Origin: Collinsella sp.
GTDB taxonomy: Bacteria > Actinomycetota > Coriobacteriia > Coriobacteriales > Coriobacteriaceae
Reading direction: 5' to 3'
Length of the DNA stretch: 64,000 bases
NCBI GenBank assembly: GCA_019425015.1
Contig: JAHYYJ010000008.1
Span: 63,889 to 127,888, forward strand
Shown here: positions 30,288-38,600 of the stretch, one piece after another
How the letters are laid out: each line of letters begins with the position of its first letter
How positions within the stretch are numbered: the stretch's first letter is position 1
Program-made: the position numbers and the translations under genes
Notes under the pieces: model-generated
Seen by the model: only the letters and a program-made list of their open reading frames with translations
What the model was told of the DNA's origin: nothing
The model's database searches: none

Positions 30288-30929
30288 ATGTTCGATCAGT
30301 TCTACACCACGCTTGAATCCCTGGGCATCGTGCCGGTCGTCGTGCTCGACAAGGTCGAAGACGCCGCACCGCTCGCCCATGCCCTTATGGCAGCCGGCAT
30401 GAAGTCCGCCGAGGTCACCTTCCGCACTGCCTGCGCCGCCGAGTGCATCGCCGCTATGGCCGAGGCCGAGCCCGAGATGTGCGTCGGCGCCGGCACCGTC
30501 CTGACCGTCGAGCAGGTTGAGCAGGCCCGCACCGCCGGTGCCAAGTTCATCGTCTCGCCGGGTTACAACGAGGACGTCGTGAAGCACTGCATCGACATCG
30601 ACCTGCCCGTCCTTCCCGGCACCGTGACCCCCTCCGAGGTCACTGCTGCCGAGAATCTGGGCCTCAAGGTCACCAAATTCTTCCCCGCGGCTCAGTATGG
30701 GGGCCTCAACACCATCAAGGCCCTCGCTGCTCCGTTTGTCGGCCATCGCTTTATGCCCACCGGCGGCGTGAACACTGCCAACGTCGAGGAGTACCTGAGC
30801 TCCAGCGCCATCATCGCCTGTGGTGGCACCTGGATGGTCAAGCCGGCCCTGTTCGCCGACGGCGGCTTTTCCAAGGTCGAGCAGATCGCCCGCGAGGCCA
30901 TGGACGTCGTCAAGAAGGTCCGCGGCTAG
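30288..30929 (+). CDS. eda: KDPG/KHG aldolase
   Basis: A 213-residue class I aldolase that splits KDPG into pyruvate and glyceraldehyde 3-phosphate, the last step of uronate catabolism. The catalytic Glu is in SAEVTFRTACA, the Schiff-base Lys in LGLKVTKFFPA; VGAGTVLT and PTGGVNTANVEEYL are conserved barrel and phosphate-binding loops. ATG at 30288 with GAAAGGAA upstream; a longer frame exists but lacks a ribosome site. It follows kdgK in the same direction and ends at a strong terminator. Confidence 0.93.
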   Translation: MFDQFYTTLESLGIVPVVVLDKVEDAAPLAHALMAAGMKSAEVTFRTACAAECIAAMAEAEPEMCVGAGTVLTVEQVEQARTAGAKFIVSPGYNEDVVKHCIDIDLPVLPGTVTPSEVTAAENLGLKVTKFFPAAQYGGLNTIKALAAPFVGHRFMPTGGVNTANVEEYLSSSAIIACGGTWMVKPALFADGGFSKVEQIAREAMDVVKKVRG

Positions 30930-30946
30930 GTTTAGCTCTCTATCGT

Positions 30947-30985
30947 GAAAGGGGGCGTGTCCTAGACCTCGCCCCCTTTCTTTTA
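30947..30985 (+). terminator. Terminator of kdgK-eda
   Basis: An 11-bp stem, GAAAGGGGGCG with CGCCCCCTTTC, then TTTT, 18 bp after the eda stop. Confidence 0.85.
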
Positions 30986-31085
30986 AAGCGGCTCGGAAGC
31001 GCGCCGTTTCCGTCACGAACAAGAACCGAAACCGTCTTGTATGCTGATAGAACGTGACGGAAGCGACACGCCCCCAAGCCGCTTT
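30985..31085. repeat. Long-arm inverted repeat, first of three in eda-GntR gap
   Basis: AAAGCGGCT (30985-30993) pairs with 31077-31085, and TTCCGTCACG (31008-31017) with 31053-31062. The intervening bases also pair partly. No coding potential stands out. Confidence 0.6.
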
Positions 31086-31134
31086 GCTTTCCCGGTCAAT
31101 CAACCGACTCAACATAATCCAGTCCACCAAAACA

Positions 31135-31199
31135 GCTGCGGCGCCGTCTGGAGGAATGGACCCTTGCTTCCGGTCTTTTCCTCCAAGCGGCGCCGCAGC
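31135..31199. repeat. Long-arm inverted repeat, second in eda-GntR gap
   Basis: 22-base arms starting GCTGCGGCGCCG (31135-31156 with 31178-31199) with two mismatches around a 21-base loop. Confidence 0.7.
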
Positions 31200-31228
31200 C
31201 TTTTCATGCCCCGATTGCACCCCCGCAC

Positions 31229-31291
31229 TTGCGGTGAAATACGGACTGCCTACGTCGTCAAAGCCGCAAAACAGTCCCTATTTCACCGCAA
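31229..31291. repeat. GCGGTGRAATACGGA palindrome family, copy 1
   Basis: 20-base arms TTGCGGTGAAATACGGACTG (31229-31248) and complement (31272-31291), one mismatch, 18 bp after the GntR-gene stop. A second full copy is at 36331-36397 and a single arm at 32071-32091. Confidence 0.75.
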
Positions 31292-31308
31292 CTAATGTAG
31301 GGAACGAG

Positions 31309-32001
31309 TTAGATGGCCGAGTCTTTGGACAGCTCGAAATAGTCGGGATGCAAGGCGATAACCGGGCCCTGCTCCTCGGGCATCAGATGCAGGTGCGTCT
31401 CTGCCAGGTAGCTCGCCGTGTCGGTATCGCCCTTTGTAATGGCCTCGAGAATCCGGCGATGCTGCCGACGAATCGGCTCCCAATCCAGATCCTGCGACAC
31501 CATACGCAACCAGTTGTATCGCTCAAAATGCGTGTTGACGCTCTTCATCCAATCCCACAACATGTGGCGGCCGGCAATCTCAAAACATGTCTCATGAAAC
31601 AGGTTGTCCAGGTCAAAAAAGCGACGCGTTTCGCTGTGGTCGAGCGACTCGGACTCGGCAAGAATCTGCTCGAGCCGATGCTTTTGCTCGGGCGTGGCGG
31701 CAGAGCAGCATTTAATGAGCACACTTCTCTCGAGTTTCTCGCGCAAGAAACAGGCGTTCTCGGCGCGTTCCATACTGATTTTTGAGACATAGGTGCCGCT
31801 TTTGGGACGCGTCTCCACCAGCTCTTGCTCGCGCAGGCGCACAAAGGACTCGCGAATGGGCGTGCGCCCGATTCCCGTCTCCTTTTCCAGACCAATCGCC
31901 GAAAGGCGCGTGCCGGGCTTGAGCTCGGCATAGATGATCTTGGAGCGCAATGCGTTGTATGCCTGATCTTGCAGGCTCTGATAAAGCTGATGTTGTTCCA
32001 T
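31309..32001 (-). CDS. GntR-family regulator with FCD domain
   Basis: A 230-residue regulator. Residues about 10-75 are the GntR winged helix (YNALRSKIIYAELKPGTRLS, GIGRTPIRESFVRLREQELV). The rest is an all-helical FCD ligand domain with metal-type His positions (DLDNLFHETCFEIAGRH, HRRILEAI, AETHLHLM). Such proteins (UxuR, ExuR, LldR types) sense sugar acids or small carboxylates. It is divergent from the kduD operon inside the uronate locus, so a role in uronate control is plausible. Its 3' side carries one full palindrome of the GCGGTGRAATA family, and its 5' side a single arm. Confidence 0.85.
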   Translation of the reverse strand: MEQHQLYQSLQDQAYNALRSKIIYAELKPGTRLSAIGLEKETGIGRTPIRESFVRLREQELVETRPKSGTYVSKISMERAENACFLREKLERSVLIKCCSAATPEQKHRLEQILAESESLDHSETRRFFDLDNLFHETCFEIAGRHMLWDWMKSVNTHFERYNWLRMVSQDLDWEPIRRQHRRILEAITKGDTDTASYLAETHLHLMPEEQGPVIALHPDYFELSKDSAI

Positions 32002-32353
32002 AAAGCCCTCGGATGAAGCTCACGGTTTGTCGAATTTCACCACGTAATACTAGCGCATCCCCTATCCCCTCAGTTGCGGTGAAATAAGGACCGCTGGCAC
32101 CCATGCACAACTTAGGCGGCTTTGACGTGACCAGACGTGACCACCGCTATCTCGGCGCTGATCTTAGGCAACGTCGCCGGCATCGCCAGTAAGTTGTTCA
32201 CCCGGCACTTTGTGCGCGCCACATTTGAAAAGTAGCACTACGCGCGGGGCCAACGGGCAGCCCATGCTCACTTGTCTCTCGAGCTTGCCCTCCTCGATCA
32301 GGACAATCGAGCCGCCCGCGCAGCAGTGCGAGTTCACCGTTTACCTTTAAAAA
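32002..32353. other. Intergenic region with lone repeat arm and possible gene remnant
   Basis: CAGTTGCGGTGAAATAAGGA at 32071-32090 is one arm of the GCGGTGRAATA palindrome without its partner. In the plus direction, a short frame around 32159-32239 reads GNVAGIASKLFTRHF, vaguely like an AraC-type helix-turn-helix tail, then stops. It may be a decayed regulator; the evidence is thin. No intact gene is seen here. Confidence 0.3.
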
Positions 32354-32454
32354 GTGAACGTTCACCTATTTTTCGGAGAACGGGAGGGTTTATTACCCTA
32401 CTTCACATATACTGAGCTTGTACGAAAAGCAAGACTTATATAGATGAACGTTTC
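32354..32454 (+). promoter_or_regulatory. kduD promoter region with TGAACGTTCA operators
   Basis: A perfect GTGAACGTTCAC palindrome lies at 32354-32365, a TATACT -10-like hexamer at 32408-32413, and a half-conserved TGAACGTTTC at 32445-32454 just before the kduD ribosome site. The palindrome matches sites at 39.9, 46.3-46.5 and 51.3 kb. Confidence 0.65.
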
Positions 32455-32470
32455 TTTTGGAAGGATTGCT

Positions 32471-33280
32471 ATGTCTGATCTTATGGACAGCTTCCGCCTG
32501 GACGGCAAGGTCGCGCTCGTGACCGGCGCCACCTATGGCATCGGCATGGCCATTGCCGAGGCGCTCGGAGAGGCAGGCGCCAAGATTGCCTTTAACGCCC
32601 GTCACGCCGACAAAGTTGCCGAAGCCGAGAAGCACTACCGCGAGCTGGGCTTTTATGCTCACGGCTATGTTGCCGACGTCACCGACGAGGCCGTCGTCGC
32701 CGAGCTCATCGCCAAGATCGAGGCCGATTTTGGCACCACGCCCGACATTCTGGTCAACAACGCCGGCGTCATCCAGCGCACCCCGATGCTCGACATGAGC
32801 GCCGAGGACTTCCGTCGCGTCGTCGACATCGACCTCAATGCCCCGTTTATCGTGTCCAAGGCCTGCCTGCCGGGCATGATCGCCAAGGGTCACGGCAAGA
32901 TCATCAACATCTGCTCCATGATGAGCGAGCTGGGCCGCGAAACCATCGCTGGCTATGCCGCCGCCAAGGGCGGACTCAAGATGCTCACCAAGAACATCTG
33001 CTCCGAGTTTGGCGAGGCCAACATCCAGTGCAACGGCATTGGGCCGGGCTACATCGCTACCCCGCAGACCGCACCGCTGCGCGAGACGCAACCCGATGGC
33101 AGCCGTCATCCGTTTGACCAGTTCATCATTGCCAAGACGCCCGCAGCCCGTTGGGGCACGCCCGAGGACCTGAAGGGCCCCGCCGTGTTCCTGGCTTCCG
33201 ACGCATCGAACTTCGTCAACGGGCACATTCTGTACGTCGACGGCGGCATTCTGGCCTACATCGGCAAGCAGCCGCAGTAG
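32471..33280 (+). CDS. kduD: 2-dehydro-3-deoxy-D-gluconate 5-dehydrogenase (KduD/DhuD-like SDR)
   Basis: A 269-residue short-chain dehydrogenase that interconverts 3-deoxy-D-glycero-2,5-hexodiulosonate and KDG with NAD(P)H, in the unsaturated-uronate branch. The Rossmann motif is VTGATYGIGMAIAEALG, then NNAGVI, catalytic Ser in NICSMMSE, and YAAAK with Tyr and Lys; GPGYIATPQTAPL is typical of KduD. Assignment above generic SDR level comes from that motif plus linkage to the RpiB-like isomerase. ATG at 32471 with GGAAGGA upstream. Controlled, by inference, through the TGAACGTTCA sites upstream. Confidence 0.87.
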   Translation: MSDLMDSFRLDGKVALVTGATYGIGMAIAEALGEAGAKIAFNARHADKVAEAEKHYRELGFYAHGYVADVTDEAVVAELIAKIEADFGTTPDILVNNAGVIQRTPMLDMSAEDFRRVVDIDLNAPFIVSKACLPGMIAKGHGKIINICSMMSELGRETIAGYAAAKGGLKMLTKNICSEFGEANIQCNGIGPGYIATPQTAPLRETQPDGSRHPFDQFIIAKTPAARWGTPEDLKGPAVFLASDASNFVNGHILYVDGGILAYIGKQPQ

Positions 33281-33293
33281 GGCATTCGGGCGA

Positions 33294-33402
33294 GGCGGTG
33301 GACGATAAAGTCTGCTGCTCAGACAGTCCTGCTCGCACGGAAAGCACATTAAGTGCTTTCCGGCTCGTGCGGAACTCGCGACAGACCTTATCGTCCACCG
33401 CC
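33294..33402. repeat. Long-arm inverted repeat with inner hairpin, between kduD and dhuI
   Basis: 21-base arms beginning GGCGGTGGACGATAA (33294-33314 with 33382-33402, one mismatch) enclose an inner hairpin CGGAAAGCAC-ATTAA-GTGCTTTCCG. It lies 13 bp after the kduD stop. Confidence 0.75.
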
Positions 33403-33485
33403 CGCAAAACCAACCTCGGGTTGGAATAGACGCCGCCCGCATGCAGAAACAAAAAAAGAAACATTTGGTTGAAAGGTTAACTCAA

Positions 33486-34127
33486 ATGAAGATCGCTCTG
33501 ATTAATGAGAATTCTCAGAACTCCAAGAACCCTATGATCGAGGCTGCCCTTAAGAAGGTTGTCGAGCCCATGGGGCACACCGTCTTTAACTATGGCATGT
33601 ATGCCGACGCCGACTCCAAGCCCCTCACCTACGTGCAGAACGGCATTCTTGCCGCCGTGCTGCTCAACTCCGGTGCCGCCGACTACGTCGTGACCGGCTG
33701 CGGCACCGGCGAGGGCGCTATGCTCGCCTGCAACTCCTTCCCCGGCGTGCTGTGCGGCCATGTTGCCGACCCGCTGGATGCCTACACCTTTGCCCAGGTC
33801 AACGATGGCAACGCCGTCGCCATGCCCTTCGCGCTCAAGAACGGCTGGGGCCAGGAGCTCAACCTCGAGTACACCTTCGAGAAGCTCTTTGGCTTTGGCT
33901 CGGGCAACGGCTACCCCGCCGAGCGCGTTGAGCCCGAGCAGCGCAACAAGAAGATCCTCGACGGCGTGCGCGCTGTGACCATGCGTCCGCTCGTCGACGT
34001 CCTGGGCGAGATCGATCAGGATCTGGTGAAGGGCGCCCTCGCTGGTGAGCACTTCCAGGAGTACTTCTTTGCCAACGCCACCGACGAGGCCATCATCGCC
34101 AAGGTCAAGGAGATCTTGGGCCTGTAA
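33486..34127 (+). CDS. dhuI: RpiB/LacAB-family sugar isomerase, probable DhuI-type 4-deoxy-uronate isomerase
   Basis: A 213-residue member of the RpiB/LacA/LacB family: MKIALINENSQNSKNP, VLLNSGAADYVVTGCGTGEG and GVLCGHVADPLDAYTFAQVNDGNA match the family's active-site region. It is longer than RpiB (about 150 residues). In Streptococcus glycosaminoglycan loci an RpiB-like protein, DhuI, isomerises 4-deoxy-L-threo-5-hexosulose uronate just before the KduD-like DhuD; the same pairing occurs here and no classical KduI is seen. The DhuI role is therefore inferred from family and context. ATG at 33486 with GAAAGG upstream; a strong terminator follows. Confidence 0.8.
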   Translation: MKIALINENSQNSKNPMIEAALKKVVEPMGHTVFNYGMYADADSKPLTYVQNGILAAVLLNSGAADYVVTGCGTGEGAMLACNSFPGVLCGHVADPLDAYTFAQVNDGNAVAMPFALKNGWGQELNLEYTFEKLFGFGSGNGYPAERVEPEQRNKKILDGVRAVTMRPLVDVLGEIDQDLVKGALAGEHFQEYFFANATDEAIIAKVKEILGL

Positions 34128-34170
34128 TAAGGCCCACGGGGCGCACCGACCCCCAACAAACCGCCAGACA

Positions 34171-34209
34171 AAAGGCGCCGCGACGATCCATGTGTCGCGG
34201 CGCCTTTTT
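34171..34209 (+). terminator. Terminator of kduD-dhuI
   Basis: The 14-bp stem AAAGGCGCCGCGAC with complement GTCGCGGCGCCTTT, followed by TT. The run of A before the stem makes it usable in both directions, and the flavin oxidoreductase gene converges from the other side. Confidence 0.85.
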
Positions 34210-34265
34210 AGATTGGCTATCGCTTGAGTCACCGCAAGGCGGCCGCTCCCCTATTTGCCAAGAGC

Positions 34266-36215
34266 CTACAGCTCGCAGGCGACCTTGTAGCCGTCGCCGA
34301 TGGCGTCGCGGATGTTGCCGCACTTCTGGGCATCGCCCAGCACGTGGGTGGCAACGCCGGCAACGGCAAGGTCATCGGCCAGCTTGGTGTTGGGGCGGTA
34401 GCCCATGGCAAGCACCAGCGTATCGGCACCGGTGATGGTGTGGACCTCACCGTCCTTCTCGTAGCTGATGGTATCCTCGGTAATCTCGGTCACCTTAGCC
34501 TCGGTCAGCACGTGGACGCCCTTGGAGAGCATGCGCGTGATGAGCACCGCGCGACCGGCGCCGCCCTCATTAGCGGCGAGCGTCTTGGTCATCTCGATAA
34601 CGGTGACATCGCGATTGGCCGGCGACAGGTCGTTGACCAGCGGGGCCAGGTAATCGGCCGTCTCGCAGCCAACGGTGCCGCCGCCCACGATGACGATCTT
34701 CTTGCCCGGGAAAGCCTTGCCACCCAGCAGGTCGTCAGCCGTCATAACCTGCTTAAAGCCCTGCATGAAGGCCGGAGCGATGGGCTCGGCACCATAGGCC
34801 AGGACGACCTCGTAACCGGCGTAGTCACGCTGAATATCCTCGGCAGTAAGTTCGGTGCCAAATACGCACTTCACGCCGGCCTCGGCCAGACGACGGTACT
34901 GATACTTGATCACGCGGGTGAGCTCCTGTTTTGCCGGCGGAACGGCCGCGATGCGCATCTCGCCGCCCGGCTCGTCCTGCTTATCCACGAGCACCACGTT
35001 GTGACCGCGCTTGGCGGCAATGTAGGCTGCCTCCATGCCCGCAGGACCAGCGCCCACAACAAGCACGTTCTTGGCCTCAGCGGCAGGCTCGTAGCCAGCC
35101 TCGTCGCGCTCCACGTCCGGATTGACGGTGCAGGAGATGCGCTTGCCAAACATAATGCCGTTCAGGCAGCGCAGGCAGCCGATGCAAGGGCGGATGTCGT
35201 CGGCGTTGCCGGCAGCGGCCTTGTTGCAGAACTCGGCATCGCACAGATTGGCGCGACCCATCATGCAGATGTCGGCGGCGCCGTCCTCGATCAGCTCCTC
35301 GGCAATCCATGCCTCGTTAATGCGGCCGACCGTGGCAACGGGAATGTTGACGTGCTTTTTGATCTCGCGCGAGCAGGCGGCGTGCGAGGCCTGCTGCGTG
35401 CCGGCGGCGGGAATGGCGGAGCCGCGCTTGATGGTAGTGCCGCCCGACACGTGGATCATGTCGACGCCGGCCTTCTCCAAGCGACGCGAGACATAGATCA
35501 TGTCGTTGAGGGTCAGGCCGCCATCGGTGTACTCGTCGCCCGAGATACGGACGTCGATGATAAAGTCCTTGCCGCAGCGCTCGCGAATCTCGGCGATGAC
35601 CTCGAGCAGGAAGCGCATGCGGGCGTCGAGCGAGCCACCGTACTCGTCGGTGCGCTTGTTATAGAGCGGGGTCAAAAAGCCGCCGAGCATGCCGTGGGCG
35701 TGTGCCGCATGGACCTCGACGCCGTCGACACCGGCCTTCTGCATGCGCACAGCAGCGTCACCAAACTGATGCGTGAGCTCGTGGATCTCATCGACCGTGA
35801 TGGGGCGCGGCGCCTCGCGGGCATAGGACGGGCCCACAAAGGACGGAGCGATCAGGCGCGGCGTGCCCGGAATGTTAAAGGCCATGTAGGCGGGGTGGAA
35901 GAGCTGCGGCATGATCTTGCAGCCATACTCGTGGACGGCCGCGGCGAGCTTTTCCCAGCCACGGATAAACGTGTCGTCGTAGCAGCACATGTCACCCGGT
36001 AGATAGGTATAGGTGGGCTCGACCGTCACGACCTCGGTGATGATGAGGCCCACGCCGCCCTTGGCACGGGCACGGTAATGATCGACCAAGTCGTCGGTCA
36101 CATAGCCATGATCGGCCAGGTTCGTGGACACCGGCGGCATAAAGACGCGGTTCTTGACCTCGGTCGTACCGACCTTGATCGGGCTAAAGAGCATCGGGTA
36201 GGCGGAAGACTCCAT
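34266..36215 (-). CDS. Old-yellow-enzyme type NADH:flavin oxidoreductase with 4Fe-4S and FAD/NAD domains
   Basis: A 649-residue redox enzyme like 2,4-dienoyl-CoA reductase, 2-enoate reductase or BaiCD. Residues about 1-370 are the FMN TIM barrel (LFSPIKVGTTEVKNRVFMPP, GVDGVEVHAAHAHGMLGGFL, SGDEYTDGG). CIGCLRCLNG with a later Cys near CTVNPD binds a 4Fe-4S cluster. The C-terminal half binds FAD and NAD(P)H (VLVVGAGPAGMEAAYIAA, IVIVGGGTVGCETADYLAP). It reduces activated C=C bonds; the substrate is unknown. It sits inside the uronate locus and next to a GltD-like gene, so a role in processing unsaturated uronate derivatives is possible but speculative. ATG at 36215 with AAAGGAACC upstream. Confidence 0.87.
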   Translation of the reverse strand: MESSAYPMLFSPIKVGTTEVKNRVFMPPVSTNLADHGYVTDDLVDHYRARAKGGVGLIITEVVTVEPTYTYLPGDMCCYDDTFIRGWEKLAAAVHEYGCKIMPQLFHPAYMAFNIPGTPRLIAPSFVGPSYAREAPRPITVDEIHELTHQFGDAAVRMQKAGVDGVEVHAAHAHGMLGGFLTPLYNKRTDEYGGSLDARMRFLLEVIAEIRERCGKDFIIDVRISGDEYTDGGLTLNDMIYVSRRLEKAGVDMIHVSGGTTIKRGSAIPAAGTQQASHAACSREIKKHVNIPVATVGRINEAWIAEELIEDGAADICMMGRANLCDAEFCNKAAAGNADDIRPCIGCLRCLNGIMFGKRISCTVNPDVERDEAGYEPAAEAKNVLVVGAGPAGMEAAYIAAKRGHNVVLVDKQDEPGGEMRIAAVPPAKQELTRVIKYQYRRLAEAGVKCVFGTELTAEDIQRDYAGYEVVLAYGAEPIAPAFMQGFKQVMTADDLLGGKAFPGKKIVIVGGGTVGCETADYLAPLVNDLSPANRDVTVIEMTKTLAANEGGAGRAVLITRMLSKGVHVLTEAKVTEITEDTISYEKDGEVHTITGADTLVLAMGYRPNTKLADDLAVAGVATHVLGDAQKCGNIRDAIGDGYKVACEL

Positions 36216-36330
36216 ACAGGGTTCCTTTCGTTTGAGCCGCTCGGCGGCAGTTGCTAACGTACTTATCGTATCAGCAACTGCGCTGTACCCGACCGTACAC
36301 GCTCCCCCGGCTTTTACTCAGCCCACAAAA

Positions 36331-36397
36331 AGTTGCGGTGGAATACGGAGTAGATAAGGCCTTTGACAGCCAAAACAGTCCGTATTCCACCGCAACT
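36331..36397. repeat. GCGGTGRAATACGGA palindrome family, copy 2
   Basis: 19-base perfect arms AGTTGCGGTGGAATACGGA (36331-36349) and complement (36379-36397), 15 bp after the stop of the GltD-like gene. The arms match the copy at 31229-31291 except for one R position and the outer ends. Confidence 0.8.
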
Positions 36398-36412
36398 GAT
36401 GGGCGGGGTGGG

Positions 36413-37630
36413 TTAGAGGCCCAGATAGCTGGTCATGCCTTCGACGGCGAGCTTGGCGCCGGCTACGGCATGGACCACGGTGAGCGGGCCGTTGACCACG
36501 TCGCCGGCGGCAAAGACGCCAGGCACGGTGGTCATGCCGCACTCATCGACCGAAAGAAGACCGCGATGGTCGGTCTCCAGACCGCCCGTCGTAAGCACCA
36601 GTTTGTCCTTGGGCACCTGCGAGGCCGCAATCACAACCGTGTCGGCGGGCACATGGTCAAGTTCTTCCTCGTAGCCCACCACGTTGTCGCCCTCGTCAAA
36701 GATAGCCGTCTCGAAAACCGGACCGTTATCGTCGATGGCGCAAATCGCCTTGCCGCGCACGATCTCGGCACCGTCAAGCTCGGTCAGCTCCACCTCGTCA
36801 TCGATGGCCGAGATATGGCGCGATCGGGCATACACGGTAACCTTGCGAGCGCCCGAGCGCAGAGCCGTGCGGGCAACATCCATGGCCACGTTGCCGGCGC
36901 CGATAACCGCCACGTTCTGACCGATCGCCACGCTCGTGGGATCGACCAGGTAATCGATACCAAACAGTACGTTACCACGCGACTCGCCGGGAATACCCAG
37001 CTTGCGGGCGCGCCAGGTACCGGTACCGACAAAGACCGCATCGTAGCCGTCGCGCAACAGGTCGTCGATATGCAGCGCGCCGCCAATGGTGGTCGAGGGA
37101 CGGACGCGTACGCCAAGCGAGCACATCACGTGACGGTACTTTTGCACGAGAGCACGGGGCAGGCGAAACTCGGGGATGCCGTACTCCAGCACGCCGCCGA
37201 TCTCGGGGCGTTGCTCAAACACCGTGACGGCACAGCCCAGCTGGGCCATCTTAATGGCCACGGTAATGCCGGCAGGACCGGAACCGACCACGGCAACCTG
37301 CTTGCCGCACGACGGCGCGGGCTTCCACTCCTTACGGTCCAAATATGCCGTCGAGATATAGTTCTCGATACTCGAAAAATGCACCGGTGCGCCCTTGCGG
37401 CCCTGAATGCACGCGCCCTCGCACTGGCCCGAATGGTTGCAGATCATGGAGCAGACCGCGCTCATGGGGTTGTTCTGGAACAGCAGCTCACCTGCCTCTT
37501 CCAGACGACGCTGCTTGAACAAGTCAATGACCTGCGGAATAGGCGTCTGCACCGGGCAGCCTTTAAGCTGGCAGAACGCCTTCTTGCACCCAAGGCAACG
37601 GTTCGCTTCCTCAACAATATGAATAGCCAT
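36413..37630 (-). CDS. GltD-like NAD(P)-dependent FAD/Fe-S oxidoreductase
   Basis: A 405-residue protein resembling the small subunit of glutamate synthase and the NfnB/SudA-type flavoproteins. The N terminus carries Cys clusters for two 4Fe-4S centres (CLGCKKAFCQLKGCPVQTPI; CSMICNHSGQCEGAC). FAD and NAD(P) sites are VAVVGSGPAGITVAIKMA and VAVIGAGNVAMDVARTAL; the C terminus has PGVFAAGDVVNGPLTVV. No large GltB subunit is nearby. It passes electrons between NAD(P)H and a partner; the old-yellow-enzyme type protein just downstream is a candidate. ATG at 37630 with AGGAGAGG upstream; it follows the TIM-barrel gene by 50 bp. Confidence 0.87.
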   Translation of the reverse strand: MAIHIVEEANRCLGCKKAFCQLKGCPVQTPIPQVIDLFKQRRLEEAGELLFQNNPMSAVCSMICNHSGQCEGACIQGRKGAPVHFSSIENYISTAYLDRKEWKPAPSCGKQVAVVGSGPAGITVAIKMAQLGCAVTVFEQRPEIGGVLEYGIPEFRLPRALVQKYRHVMCSLGVRVRPSTTIGGALHIDDLLRDGYDAVFVGTGTWRARKLGIPGESRGNVLFGIDYLVDPTSVAIGQNVAVIGAGNVAMDVARTALRSGARKVTVYARSRHISAIDDEVELTELDGAEIVRGKAICAIDDNGPVFETAIFDEGDNVVGYEEELDHVPADTVVIAASQVPKDKLVLTTGGLETDHRGLLSVDECGMTTVPGVFAAGDVVNGPLTVVHAVAGAKLAVEGMTSYLGL

Positions 37631-37680
37631 CGGTTCCTCTCCTGGACCTCTACGACAATCTCTTTCGCCAACCTGCTTCG

Positions 37681-38598
37681 TTACAGAATCACGTGCTCGC
37701 ACATCACGCTGCGGCCCATGCGCAGCAACTCGTCGCGCGAACGCTCGACCGTGGACGGTGTGCTGTTCTCGATAACGGTCATAATGCCCGGTCGCGCGGC
37801 CGCGGCCCAGGCGGCAATAGCCTCAAAAACAAAGTTTCCGCACGTACAGGCGCCGTGGCATACCAAACGAGAGCCCGAGCCATCACACCAGCCATCCTGG
37901 TCCTCGTTGTCTACGATCTCGTAGTCCTTTGCATGCAGCACGCGAATCTTGCTGCCGCACAGGTGCAACATACGCGACACCTGCTCGGAAGCCTCACCGA
38001 CGATCGTGGGATGCAGCAGCGACACCGGGTCGTAGATCACGCCGAGCGCCGGGCTCGGGACGCGCTCCAGAACCTCGCGGCAGCGCCCGGGCGTATTGAC
38101 GATCTCGTTCCAACCGGGCTCGATCAGAAGCTCGCCGCCCTCCTTTTCGGCCATCGAGCACACGCGTGCGAGTCCTTTGCAAAACGCATCGAGCGCAGCG
38201 GCCGAAAAACGGTCATCGGCCATCTTGTTCTGCGCGTTAGGGCGCCCCGTCTCGGTCCCCACCGGACAGCCCCCAAGCCAGCGCGCGAACCTCAGGCACG
38301 CCTCGTACTCGGCATAGGTATCCACCAGTTGATTCTGATCGGGCGTTGCCAGGTTTTTATAGCAGCCGAGCACCGCCACCTGCACGCCGTTGGTGTCGAG
38401 CACCTCGCGCAGATGGTCGGCGAGTTCGTGCGTAAGGCCGGAACGGTTAATGCCAAAGGACTTGTAGAGTACTTTGCTCGGCAGCTGAATGCACGAGAAA
38501 CCCAGTTTGCCTGCCATGCGAATGCGCTCCTCGACCGTACCCTCGGGCAGGTCGTGCAGGCGCACGCCGACGCTCAGTGCGCCTTTTGACTGCGCCAT
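37681..38598 (-). CDS. TIM-barrel sugar isomerase/epimerase-like protein
   Basis: A 305-residue protein of the xylose isomerase-like TIM barrel (AP endonuclease 2) family. Metal-ligand type motifs: LLIEPGWNEIVNTPG, ALGVIYDPVSLLHP, IRVLHAKDYEIV and IMTVIENSTP, giving the usual Glu-Asp-His-Glu set. Such proteins isomerise or epimerise keto sugars or act as inositol/uronate dehydratases. There is no signal peptide. ATG at 38598 uses an AAGGAGG inside the end of the GH105 gene, whose stop is 3 bp upstream, so the two are tightly coupled. Its reaction is unknown; a uronate or rhamnogalacturonan-derived sugar is the likely substrate from context. Confidence 0.8.
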   Translation of the reverse strand: MAQSKGALSVGVRLHDLPEGTVEERIRMAGKLGFSCIQLPSKVLYKSFGINRSGLTHELADHLREVLDTNGVQVAVLGCYKNLATPDQNQLVDTYAEYEACLRFARWLGGCPVGTETGRPNAQNKMADDRFSAAALDAFCKGLARVCSMAEKEGGELLIEPGWNEIVNTPGRCREVLERVPSPALGVIYDPVSLLHPTIVGEASEQVSRMLHLCGSKIRVLHAKDYEIVDNEDQDGWCDGSGSRLVCHGACTCGNFVFEAIAAWAAAARPGIMTVIENSTPSTVERSRDELLRMGRSVMCEHVIL

Positions 38599-38600
38599 GC

